Origin: Styela clava
Lineage: Eukaryota; Chordata; Ascidiacea; Stolidobranchia; Styelidae
NCBI RefSeq assembly: GCF_964204865.1
Contig: NC_135250.1
Span: forward strand, 5,642,001 to 5,706,000
DNA: 64,000 nucleotides
Direction: 5' to 3'
The notes beneath the pieces are model-generated. The model did not search any database. It was not told where the DNA came from and saw only the letters and a program-made list of their open reading frames with translations. The number at the start of each line of letters is the position of its first letter. Position 1 is the first letter of the stretch. This document shows positions 48,976 to 59,995 of this stretch, in pieces. The position numbers and the translations under genes are program-made.

Positions 48976-51093
48976 ATTGACGACCACTCTGACAAAGTTT
49001 AACTATTTAGCGAGCACATAGGGATTGCAAGTCAGTTCGGACAATTGTTTTATTCGGAGGTATCCGCTCTATCACTTGTTTTGGCGTCATAGGAAGAAAC
49101 TACAATTGACCAGCCAGCAGTTTACCATTGTAAATGGATCGAAATTGCTTCAATATCGCAAACGTTTTTTTTTTATTGCTTTTACGCTTTGCATATGAAA
49201 TATATTAAGTAATTTCGTTTTGAAAAGATTGTTGTTTTATTGAAACTGATACGTAGTCTTAGCTCGAGTAGAAATTTATGAAAACAAGAAAGTAGTGATA
49301 GCAGTAGAGAATTAATAGTTCACAAAACTGTGGTGTCAAAGCCTTTTGAGGGCACATTTCCGCTCCAGTAATATATATATTAAAACATATTTTAGAATTT
49401 TCCTTTAAATTGTGAACGTAAAATCAAACGAGCTATATGTTTAAACTCTTGGAAACGAACGTGGTGCCGTATCAGTGTCATCAGATGTGGTCGTTGATAA
49501 GTTGTATATTAATTTGTGCTCGGTTTTTGTCTACTTTTTCCAGAGTGTAAGTGAAAGCGATAAAATTAAACCAAGGCAAATTAGCTTTACATATTAAAAA
49601 GTGGAATTTTATGTCATTGTTGAGAAAGTAAAATTACTGTATGTTACGTTAATATGTTATACACTTGTAATTTCAGTTGATTTGCTACTTTAGATTTTAT
49701 GTTTTTGAAACCAATAAAAAAACGAACTTAACGCCTAATTAACGTTTTCCAGCACGACTAACCAATAATATTCAAATTTTTGCTTTGCGTAAATTTCGTC
49801 ATTACCGTTTGTTAGTAGTGAAAGTCGATTTTTTCAAAATATTGATGAGAGTGTATGAGGAATTCTAAAAAAGACGTGATGGCGTCCAATCAATTAAAAA
49901 GTGGCATACGATAGCAGTGTGTCCCATGACAAACTGCGACCTATGTCACGTGAATTTGAGCCTACCAGCAAGCTTACATAAGGGATAGATCGCGTTTTTC
50001 GAAAGATATCCTGTTTCCTGTACAGGCCATCGCATATTTGCAAAATGGTTTGAGGCCTACGTCACGTGAATGTGAGCCTATCAGCAACTTACATAAGGGA
50101 TAGACCGCGTTTTTCGAAAGATATCCTGTTTCCTGTACAGCTCATCTCATATTTGCAATATGGCTAGAGGCCTACGCCACGCGAATGTGAGCCTATCAGC
50201 AAGCTTACATAAGGGATAGATCGCGTTTTTCGAAAGATATCCTGTTTCATGTACTCATCGCATCGCTTATTTGCAATATGATTAGAGGTGCATACCGTAA
50301 TACGAATTGCAGTTGCGAGCAGTTATGGTAATAGATGGCGAAGCAATAATTACAACGGTAATTATATATTTTCGTTATTAATACAATTGCTTTGAAAGTC
50401 GAAGGCTATCCAATATCGGTAACGCACTGTGGATCAGGTACGGCAAACTACTTCGTTTAAGCTTTCGTGTGCACACGCTTTCACTTCGGTTGCTCAAATC
50501 TACTAAACAAATTATGTAGCCTTTTGTGTTCGCTTACACCTTTACGCAAAATACGGGCCGATCTTTACTTTGAAGTATTTTAAATATTTTGGAAATAAGC
50601 GAGCAATATTATTGTGGGAAAGGTACTGTATATACAATGTTTTTTACAATGACGCACGCGGGCATTATTCATTCCCGATATATATTAGACATTAGTCATT
50701 CAATACCCATTCCAGGCGAGGAAATAAACGTGGCATTACAAAACAATTTTAACATTAACTCTTATATGGAATGTGATCACCAGAGCAGAAATTTGCGCTT
50801 TTGTGGGTTCCGGGTTATTTTTCACCGTGAAGGCATTTTTATTGAAAAGTTTATTTTCTGGTATTTTTTAATATTATTCTTAACACTATAAACATGGTCA
50901 TGCAAGTTTTTGATAAATGTTTATTAAAATCGCACGGAGCGTGGAATTTCTAATTGGGTCTCTTGTCCTAGCTAAACTAATGCATTCTGCCAAACGAGCC
51001 TGTGTGACGATCATGCCGCCTGGGATATAGTTTAATAATGAATGAATAAAACATTTTCATGGAAGAATCTAGGGATCTTTGGTACAAAGCCAC
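48976..51093. other. Intergenic region after P450 B, start of the duplicated unit
   Basis: A possible polyA signal AATAAA is at 49713-49718. From about 49738 the DNA repeats the region upstream of gene B (42230 onward), including the aaaggtactgtatatacaat stretch at 50617 (cf. 44490). No gene seen. Confidence 0.6.
49939..50288. repeat. Tandem triplication of a 116-bp unit
   Basis: Three consecutive copies (about 49939-50053, 50054-50169 and 50170-50288) of a unit carrying gtgagcctatcagcaa, cttacataagggataga, cgcgtttttcgaaagatatc and ctcatcgcatatttgc. The paralogous region at about 42425-42550 has one copy. Confidence 0.85.
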
Positions 51094-52025
51094 TGTTGCG
51101 CTCGATTCTATGTAGGCTGGTTACTTCTCTCGCACATTAAGAGATTGGAGACTTCAAAAACGCGTCCTAATAAGTAATAACCCAGTCCTGACCCCAAACT
51201 TATATCGGTTAATTGTTACAACTAGTCCGTGCTTTCATGCAATTAAAGGTTGTAAACAGCGGTTAAAGTGCCCCCAGATTCTTCTGTGCCTTCCAAGTGC
51301 TGCCCCAATAAAATTCAACTTGAAATCGGTGAATATATTTAATAACAATCAACAGACACTTCAAATCAAATCTTGAACATGAATCAGAATATGTGGGTAC
51401 GGAACGTGAAGGAACGGTTTTCTGCCAAAATAATAGATAAAACTAAATAGCTTATATGGTACAATTAATCAAATATAATAGCATTACCGTTGTACAAGCA
51501 ATAACAGTTCACAGCAATTAGCAGATAACCATATGTCACAATTATGTACAGATTGAATTACATAGGATGAAATAGCAATCACAATACTAAAATACAGAAA
51601 AAATCATACAAGATAAAACAATATTTACATACCGAATGTTTAGGATCTCCAGGCAACTTAATTCAAAAAATTATAATCCAAAGTAAATACAACTTAATTT
51701 ATGTGACTAAAAACAAAGAACAGCAGTTATCATTTCATTTGGAATATAATACAACCCTAACCTGTATCCCTACATTATATTACAACACCAGTTTAAACCC
51801 TTAATTTTGAACCCAATAATAACTTCAATCCGAATCGTTTATCATAACCGCAAATAGCAAACCCAATATTAAACACGATAAACAACTCCCAGCGCAATAC
51901 ATTACACTGGATACAAGTCAGAAGGTGCCAACTCATCGAAGCAGCGTGGCGATAATTTAGAATTCCCGGGATTAATCGAGAAACAGGACTATGTCGCAAT
52001 AATGCTGCGTCGATTCTCGCTAACA
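51094..52025. mobile_element. Solo LTR of a retrotransposon
   Basis: A 932-bp insertion beginning TGTTGCGCTCGATTCT and ending CGATTCTCGCTAACA, with TG/CA termini. Flanks gccac (51089-51093) and gacac (52026-52030) are a 5-bp duplication with one mismatch. The paralogous region has the uninterrupted site caaagccaccgccactaatg at about 44958-44977. No coding region, so the internal part was probably lost by recombination between LTRs. The 5-bp duplication fits Gypsy or BEL/Pao. Confidence 0.85.
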
Positions 52026-52913
52026 GACACCGCCACTAATGCAAAAATGTGAGATTTGAGAAAACACCTCCGCCACGTTTTTAAAGCAAATTAGTAATTA
52101 TCCAGTTGGGGTTAGGATTGATTTGAAAATGTGAAATTCCAGCAAAATCTGCATTTTTAAATACTAATTTTCTTATTTTGGGCATTGGTGGGCATGTTTT
52201 TATTGGCCGGTTCTTTGTACAAATCATCCGAATCTAGTTGGTATGGCAGTCTATATTCCATTTCCTTCACATTTGTTCAGTATTTTTTCTAAGATTTATT
52301 TGGGCTGACGATGCGGGTATAAACACATACACTGCTGCTCAATAAACTATTTCAAGTATAGGTCACATTCTAGAAATAAGGAGCACCTTTAGCTTTACGA
52401 AATTGTCTCTATTATTTGCTTTAGTACGAAAAACTAGTAAAGCTTACAGGTGGCACGCTTTGGCGCGAGATAATTCATTGCATTGTTGAGACTTGTTCGT
52501 GTTTAGCGAGAATGGCGCAGGTTTCTAATTCAACCGTGCGTAATTGCTCGAAAATTTTGGTTTTCTGAGGTCTGATAAATCCCCGATTTTTAGGTAATAG
52601 CAGAAAGTCGTCTTTTTATAATGAGCAATTGAGATAAATGGGATTTATATATATATATCATCACCCGCTGGATTGAGCATTGCTGTGAACGCTTTTCTAG
52701 GACTGATGAATAGTAGCCTACAAGTTAAAGGATTTAGATGAACTAGGGATATCTTTTGGGGTTGTACTTGTAGGTGCTGAGAAATCAATGATGTTTAAAT
52801 TACAAGAGATTTTTTAATACAAATACTGATAATAACAAGGATTTGTACGTCCGTTTTCCGATGTGAGTGTTTGAACTACTGGCATAGTGGAAATTGATGA
52901 GGAGACAAACTGG
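52026..52913. other. Duplicated flanking DNA between solo LTR and hAT element
   Basis: Colinear with about 44966-45852 upstream of gene B, for example gccactaatgcaaaaatgtg and gtcgtctttttataat. No gene; short open frames are shared repeat-derived shadows. Confidence 0.6.
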
Positions 52914-55900
52914 CAGTGGCGGCGCGTCAATAGGGCCAACCGGGGCAATGACCCGGTTGTTTTTTCGGTATAATAAAAAATATTCGAAAAATACCTCAAT
53001 ATCGGTTGCACAGACTGTCTACACTAGCCATATTCTCCCGACATGGTTCATTTTTCGCTCGAAAAGCCTTCGCCGAACGTCGACGGGGCGACGCCGATTT
53101 TGCCCCGGTTGCTCATTGTATATCGTATTCTCTCTTTTATCTTCCACTCGCCGCGTTTGTCTCGTTTGTTTTCCGCTTCTTTTACTAAATCATCGGGGCC
53201 GATCGGGGCTAGCCCCGAAATTATGACGACACAATGCCGACGTTTCTTACAACAACGTGTTGACATATTCACGCATTCCTTCTCGTTCGTTAGTTGCTTG
53301 AAGAGTTGATAGTTTCCTCGCCTTCGTTTTTGTCGCTTGTTTCGCTATTTGAATCAGTTAGAGACCTTTAGTCCATTTGCTCTCGATTTTCCACATTCCT
53401 TTTGAGCTCCTCACTTCTTTCCGGCACCGCATTTCTTAGCCTTAGACCTCATAATGAATAAGGTTGATGCACTACTTCGCACTCCGTTTTCGCAGCTGCC
53501 GCTGGAACAAAAATTAGAGGTACAACGTCTTGGGCCTTACCAACCAAAAAATTGTTCACTGGAACAATCCCATGACGGAGGAAAGCATCGGCGTACATTC
53601 TGCGCAGAAACTTGGTATAAAAAACACGAATGGTTGTGTTACAGCGAGGACAAAAGTGCACTTTTTTGTTTTTATTGCCTACTTTTTGCTACCGCCCGTG
53701 ACTCACGTTGGTGTAAATTTGGTTTTAGAGATCTTAAACATCTTTCCGAGCGTGCCAGGGATCATCAATCTTCTATGGAGCATCTGGACAATGCAGTAAA
53801 ATACCGAACATTCGGAAATGTTAATATTGCAGCACAGTTTGATGAAGGACGCGCGGTTTCTATTCGTCGGCACAACCAAAACGTCGAGAAAAACCGCCAT
53901 GTTCTCGGTCGATTGATAGATGTTTTGAAGTTCATTGGTTGTCACGAGCTGTCCCTCCGTGGGCACGATGGACGGGCTGGCTCTTCTAATAGACGGGTAT
54001 TTTTGGATATGGTGGAATACACCGCATCCCTAGATACAGTATTGAGAGATCATCTTGATGCCGCAACTGTTTCGAAAAGGACATCTAAGGATATCCAAAA
54101 TGATTTGCTCGACTCAATGTATAAAATTTATTTACAACATTTGGCTCTGGAAATTGAGAATTGCCAGTTCCTTTCGATTCAGTCTGACGAGACAACTAAC
54201 ATCACGTGCGTTTCCCAACTGGCTGTGATTTTTCGGTTTGTGAAAGATGGTAAACCTACCGAGAGATTTCACAGCTTTGTACCAATCGTTGATCGCGCGG
54301 CTTGCGGGATATCGGCTGTACTGAAAGAAGTGTTACAGCCTTACAACGCGAAGTCAAAATTGATAGCTCAAACTTATGACGGCGCGGCAGTCATGAGTGG
54401 GTCGAAACAGGGTGTTCAAGTTTATATAAAAGAAGATTTTCCTCATGCGCATTTTTTACATTGTTATGCACACCAATTCAACCTCGTTATTAAAAATATG
54501 TGTCTTGATACCCCTCTCGTCCGTATATTTTTTGCAAATGTTTCGGGGTTTTCTTCATTTTTTTCCGTTTCGCCGAAGCGCTCTGACCTCCTTCGCCAGA
54601 TATGTAGCCGCCGTCCCCCAGCTTGTGCACCAACACGTTGGAACTTCCCCAATCACGCGTGGTGCAGGGCGTGTCCGAAATTAGGTCTGAGCTCATTGAG
54701 TGTTTCAATGGCATTCAGAGCTCTCCGGTTTGGGACGAACGCTCTGTGAGGGAGGCGGCAGGTCTAAAGCGTCTGCTAGAAGATGGTGAGTTTTCATTTT
54801 TTCTCGCTTTTTCTCCACAATATTCTATCACGTGGATGTATTATACGGCGCATTGCAGTCAAAGCTAATGGATGGAGCGTCTGTGCAGTCGTGTATTTCA
54901 GACTTCTGCGATGCTGTATCTCGTATCCGGGAAACAATAAAATACGACGACACGTGGAGTGCTTCTTTACGCCGCGGGCAAACAACGCAGCGTTTGATTT
55001 TGTCTGCGAAGGAATGCTGTGACATTCTGGTGAATCAAATAGGCGATCGTCTGCGCACTGAACACCTTGCCGCGTTCTCTTTGATAAACCCCAAAAAATT
55101 TTCAAAATTTGCACGTCAATTTCCCATCCATTTGTTGGCTACTGTCTCCAAATTTTACCCGTGGGTAAATTGGAAAATGAATTGCGATGTATATACACCA
55201 ATCAAACTTTTTTGAACATCACATCAACTTGCGCGCTATTAGGTTCCTTATAGATAACACTCTAGTAACTACCTTTGCGGCGTCTGCAAAATTTCTGGAT
55301 ATCATTTTGACGACGCCTATTTCTGCCGCCGACGCAGAGCGAACATTCAGTACGCTGAAGCGTATTAAAACGTATCTCAGAAATACAATGAAGCAAGATA
55401 GATTAAATTCCTTGGCTGTTTTATCCATTCACAGAGACGTTATTTCTGGGATGCATGACTTTAATCAGCGCGTTATTGAGCATTTTGCTTCCAAGAAACC
55501 GCGGCGTGTTGCATATATGTTCAAGCAGTAGAAGTCTAGCAGCATATATATCTATGAGTGAGCGACGCATGTCCTTATCTTTGCATTAACTTTCCTTTCT
55601 TCATAGTAACGTTTTAAACCTTATTTTAGGTTTTGTCTGTTTCCCGAAGTTTCTGTTAATATGTCATTGTATTTATTTGGGTAAATATTGCCTTTCCTTT
55701 TGAAAGAGGTTTCAAAATAAACTATGTCTATATTTATTAATCCCTTGACTTGGACCGGTTTTAAAGACACTTTCTTATCGTTAAAAAATTGTCGCTTTTG
55801 CCGATTGGTTGTTACCGATGGAATAGTTTTTATGCTCATAAAATGATGGGAGAACTTACAGCGCTCATCCTGTCCCCGTATATGGGGGTGACTTGGTCCC

Positions 55901-55945
55901 GCAGTTGCTTGCCCCGGTTGTCAAAATGACCACGCGCCGCCACTG
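52914..55945 (+). mobile_element. hAT transposon, 3032 bp, with perfect 8-bp target duplication
   Basis: Terminal inverted repeats CAGTGGCGGCGCGT at both ends, with caaccggggca conserved further in. The 8-bp caaactgg flanks it exactly at 52906-52913 and 55946-55953. The paralogous region has the empty site gagacaaaatggcaaaatgc at 45841-45860. It contains a hAT transposase gene with frameshifts (separate entry). Perfect duplications and clear ends mean a fairly recent insertion, after the P450 B/C duplication. Confidence 0.96.
53454..55531 (+). pseudogene. hAT transposase with N-terminal zinc-finger-like region, frameshifted
   Basis: The first frame (53454 to about 54645) starts MNKVDALL and has a TTF-type zinc-finger-like region (KHEWLCYSEDKSALFCFYC, then an H-rich stretch). 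The catalytic RNase H-like part follows, with SIQSDETTNITCVSQLAV and the DGAAVMSG and CYAHQFNLV motifs. Around CAPTRWNF (about 54645) the frame shifts by one, shifts again near 54815, and again between 55180 and 55215. The last frame ends with the hAT dimerisation block (AERTFSTLKRIKTYLRNTM) and stops at 55531. The order is that of ZMYM1-like/DUF4371 hAT transposases. Three shifts make an active protein unlikely unless they are sequence errors; an intron in this AT-poor stretch is less likely. Confidence 0.9.
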
Positions 55946-55953
55946 CAAACTGG

Positions 55954-56392
55954 CATAATGCAGGTCCGAGTTTTATAATTCGGGCTCTTACGAATACTAG
56001 AGCAAAACTCTGAATTGCTAAATTGAAATTTCTGTAAAACGGAAATCAAGTTTTTAAATGTATGAAATTTCTCTTGTATAAACACGACACTAATTTTTGT
56101 AATGCTTTATGTCCAAAGCAAATGGTTTGCAAACTCGGACCCACAGCCAACTTGCGGCCCAAATTTGAACTAAAGGTAACTATGTAAAATGGTCTTTTAA
56201 AAAAATTAAGTACTTTTTTCAATGCGGCCCTCAGTTCCCCGTATCCTAAACAATCTCTATATACCGGGATAAATATGTAAATCCTATCCTACTTTTCTGC
56301 GTAATATAAATGTTCAGATTTCTGTGTGTCATATTCGTTTGAAAATTGCGTGTTAAATTTTTGGTATTTTATGCATTGATTTCCTATTTCAG
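55954..56392. other. P450 C upstream region
   Basis: Resumes the duplicated sequence (ggcataatgcaggtccgag), with a hAT-like remnant (about 56118-56250, ccaacttgcggcccaaattt) and a SINE tail fragment at 56262-56296. The splice acceptor at 56391-56392 ends the inferred 5' UTR intron. Confidence 0.55.
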
Positions 56393-56421
56393 AAATTTAT
56401 AGAATCTCAGTGAAATAGACC

Positions 56422-59400
56422 ATGGAAATATCATCTATTGAAATAATCATTGGGTTGGTAGTCGGTACTTTGATGTATCTGGCTTATAAATCTATGGTTA
56501 GGCCAGCAAATTTTCCTCCGGGACCACTTGGAATTCCGATTCTCGGTAGTTTACAATTACTGAAGGAATATCCAGAACAAGATATGTTAAAACTGTCAAA
56601 AACATATGGAAATTTATTCAGTTTGAAAACTGCAGCAAGGAATTATGTTTGCGTTTGTGGAACTGATGCTAACAAAGAAGTTTTATACCACAAGAACATT
56701 GCGGATCGGCCCACGGCGTATGTGTTTTACATGATGAAAGGTAATCAGCCTAGAGGTATTGTGCACAGCAAATTCAACGAGTGGCTCAAGGCAAACCGTG
56801 CCCTGATGCATACAGTACTTACCGATTCTGCCGATGAAATTGTTGATACACAAACAACGAACATGATGAACGAACTTGAAGATTATTTTGGAAGTGGTGA
56901 GCCCAGCTATATCGGTGACCTTATTTTTGCGTCTTTTGTTACAACAGTCGTAGATGTGCTTTTCGGAAGTAAAACTGTTCGAACGAAAGAAGAAAAAGAC
57001 AGAATTGAAGAAATTGTGCGAACCGTAGTCACGTTCAAAGAAACGTTTACTGGCAAATTGTTTATGCTTCCTGAACTAATTCCTGGTTTACACAATATAT
57101 GGATTCCTGAGTCTGCAAAGAAATGCTTGGAAACAAGTGATACCATTTTCAAATATTGTGCAGAACAGGTGGCTGCTTACAAAACTCGACTGGATACCGA
57201 AAAAACAAAAAGTCTCGTTGGCCTGTACCTGGATAAAATGGACCAAGAAAAAGATGTGCAAAATACCGTCTTCACAAAAGATAATTTCCGCATTCTGTTA
57301 TACGATATCTTTATAGCGGGAACAGAAAACGCTTCAAAGACTATGGAATTTGCATCCCTATACTTAGCTGCCCAACCAGATGTACAAAGAAAAATCCACA
57401 AGGAAATTACCGAGGTTCTCGGAAAAAATGGGAAAGTACAATACCAAGACAGATTGAAAATGCATTACACAATCGCCACTGCTTTTGAAATTTTGAGATT
57501 TTCCTCAATGACTCCAAACGGTGTTCCCCGTAAAGCGATGAAAGATATCACATTGAACGGGTTGGTTAAGTATTAGTAAACATGTACAGACTTGCAGCAT
57601 TACCACGCCATATATACGAAACGACTAAGTATATTAATGGTATCCTTAGTAATTTTCAACAGTGACCATTATTGACTGTGTATGAATAAATTCCTGCGAA
57701 GGGGGAAGCCTTCGAAATAGCGTTTCGGAACATTTTGCGGTCGTTACAGGACCCCATAACGCCACCGCATTGTCTATAACAGGGTGGTCCAAGGTTGTCG
57801 GCTCCGCGGACCACAAAATTATTTTTGCATTGTTCGCGGGCCATAATAGTGCCAGGAATAGATAAACAGTGCAATACAAAACAAACACCTTTATTGTGCA
57901 AACACGTAGTTATCAGGCATAGCCATTCTAGGCTAATAGAATCTGCATTCGATTTTTAGTTTTCTATGATGCCTATATTGTTTGCATATATTCCCGACCA
58001 AAAAGTTAAAAAGCCAGATAACAATTTAGACCGCCAAGCACATCATTCAACTTGGCTAGTTTCCCCAGCTATCTATAACACTATTTAATTCAGTGACAAT
58101 AGTGATGACAATACCTCAAAAGATTTTTATGATAAATTTTATGACGAAACAACACGAAATCCGATTTTTTGATTACTCTCCGAATGTGATGCGGGCCGCA
58201 GATAATGAAGCGGCGGGCCACATGTGGCCCGTGGGCCTGGGTTTGGACCACCCTGGTCTATAAGATCAACATCTTCAACAGTGACTATATTGAAAACTAT
58301 ATTGTCAACATTCAACGTGTTGTAAAACGCATAAGACAAAAACCATTGCACATACACAGGTTACACAGATAACTAATTTGATCCTAAGTTAGGCCATATT
58401 ACTGCATATTAGTAAACTGGTACAAGTTATGTTGTAATTCTGATTTTTTACAGATATTTCATCCCAAAAGGCACCACTTTTCTGATGAATTCCTGGTCTT
58501 CAAATACTCAAGATGATAGATGGAAGAATCCAGACAACTTCGATCCAGAAAACTTTTTAGACGAGGTAGTAGACGAAGTATTATTTTATAACATTCCTCT
58601 AGCCATTGTTAGTCAACGAATTGAAAGTTAGCACTAGCGTTTGAAAATAATCATATAATTGGTGGTATAATAGGCTCTCCCGTAGTATGTGCACCAAGAT
58701 AGCGGACACCGGAACGTAGTATGTGTACCAGGTTGGGGTTAGGCCATAATTTTATTCCCATTTTCCCGTATTTTAGTTCTATCACGAGTTCGGGGACTAG
58801 CCAAATGACTCCCGTAGTATTTGTACCTGAAATTATGGCCCAACCCACTGGTTAACAAACCAGTGGGCCATGGCCCACTGCTGGGCGATAGAGACATTTT
58901 CAAGTGGGCCACAAGCCTATTAAAAATTACTATGGGTATTGCAAATTTTACTTTCATTTGTGTCATTATAGTCAAATTTTTATGGTAGTAGCAATTAATG
59001 ATGCTGCTGCTTTTCATTCTAATTATTAAAGTAAAAGTATTTATTTTTGCAAAGAGTCTTGTCTTGCTTTTAGTTTTTTCCGTGCATGAGAAAGTTAGTA
59101 GGCCATCGAATTTTTATGAAACGAAAGTGGGCCACGAAAGAAAAAAGGCTGAGAACCACTGGGCCCTAACCCTAACCTGGTACACATACTACGTTCCGGT
59201 GTCCACCGCCCTGGCTCACATACTACGGGAGTAACGTATAATGATATACATATGTTCTTACTCGATAATAATATGAAAGTAAGAGTTCTCTTATTTGCTA
59301 GAAAAGTGCAGATGCTGTCTATAGATAACACTTTTATCAGATTTAATGGTAATTGACATACTAAACGGTGATAGATCTTAGTTCGACTGCATATGTATAT

Positions 59401-59994
59401 GGCATGATCAGATTAGGGAATGTAGATAGACTGGTAATTTGTCAAATGACGGTATTTTGAGGTATAAGTTACTAATGTTATCATAATTCTTCGGAAAAAG
59501 TATAAAATTGTATATTGTTGGCCTGATAAAAGATCGCAAACAAGAAAGTGTTAGAATTTTTTTTTGTGTGGTAAATTACGCTGCGTTTTCTATAACTTTT
59601 ATTTTCCAACAATCTTGAAATTCTACTCTGAGAACTTATGCAAATAATAATATTATTTCGTGAAACAAACATAACAACAAAAAGTAAATGATGAAAATTA
59701 AAATTCTATGTTATAATTTAACATTTTGCGTTTTATTAACAGGGTGGAAAATTTGCTATGAATGATGCATTCATGGGTTTCGGTGGAGGATTGCGTAAAT
59801 GCGTTGGAGAGCCTTTAATCAAGACAGAACTCTTTGTGTTTTTGGTCAAATTGGTCCAGAAATTTCATATCAAGCCTGAAACTGACGACACAAAAATTGA
59901 TGAAGAGCCACATGGGGGAGTTCTTCACACTCCGAAGCCACAGAAACTTCGACTACAGCTCAGAGAGGTGGACGATCACACTGACTCGACCTAA
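56422..59994 (+). CDS. Cytochrome P450, CYP2 clan, gene C
   Basis: Three coding exons: 56422-57560, 58454-58565 and 59743-59994, 1503 nt for 500 residues. Exons 1 and 2 match gene B in length to the base. Anchor IEIIIGLVVGTLMYLAYK, hinge FPPGPLGIP, ExxR in FEILRF, haem loop FGGGLRKCVG with Cys437. I-helix AGTENASKT has Asn303 in place of the conserved threonine. The first donor is gttggt, a weaker match than B's gtaggt. The C-terminus runs nine residues past the stop used by gene B, ending DDHTDST at 59994, one base before a family B repeat begins. Intron 1 has a hAT MITE (57780-58255). Intron 2 holds a foldback MITE with a second element nested in it. Probably functional; the substrate is unknown. 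Confidence 0.96.
57780..58255. mobile_element. hAT-type MITE with perfect 8-bp target duplication (P450 C, intron 1)
   Basis: 476 bp from CAGGGTGGTCCAAGGTTG to GGTTTGGACCACCCTG, flanked by gtctataa at 57772-57779 and 58256-58263. Subterminal ggcccgtgggcc and cgcggaccac mark the same family as 17184-17646. The gene B intron lacks it. Confidence 0.95.
58675..59233. repeat. Foldback MITE family A copy split by a nested element (P450 C, intron 2)
   Basis: Left arm ctcccgtagtatgtgcacca and right arm ccctggctcacatactacgg; the right arm resumes at aaccctaacctggtacacat after the insertion. It sits at a different position from the intron 2 copy in gene B. Confidence 0.85.
58849..59157. mobile_element. 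hAT-type MITE nested in a foldback MITE
   Basis: Starts cactggttaacaaaccagtg and ends ggctgagaaccactg, with the gtgggccacaagcct body word shared with 248-527. Flanks ggcccaac and ggccctaac look like a target duplication of the host word ggcctaac, with small changes. Confidence 0.75.
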
Positions 59995-59995
59995 T

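Noticed and set aside
49939-50288. CRISPR-like direct repeats
   Set aside because: The units are contiguous with no unique spacers, and the genome is plainly eukaryotic.
53043-53330. Overlapping open frames before the hAT transposase as separate genes
   Set aside because: They lie inside the transposon between its left end and the transposase start, in several frames and both strands, with no recognisable domain.
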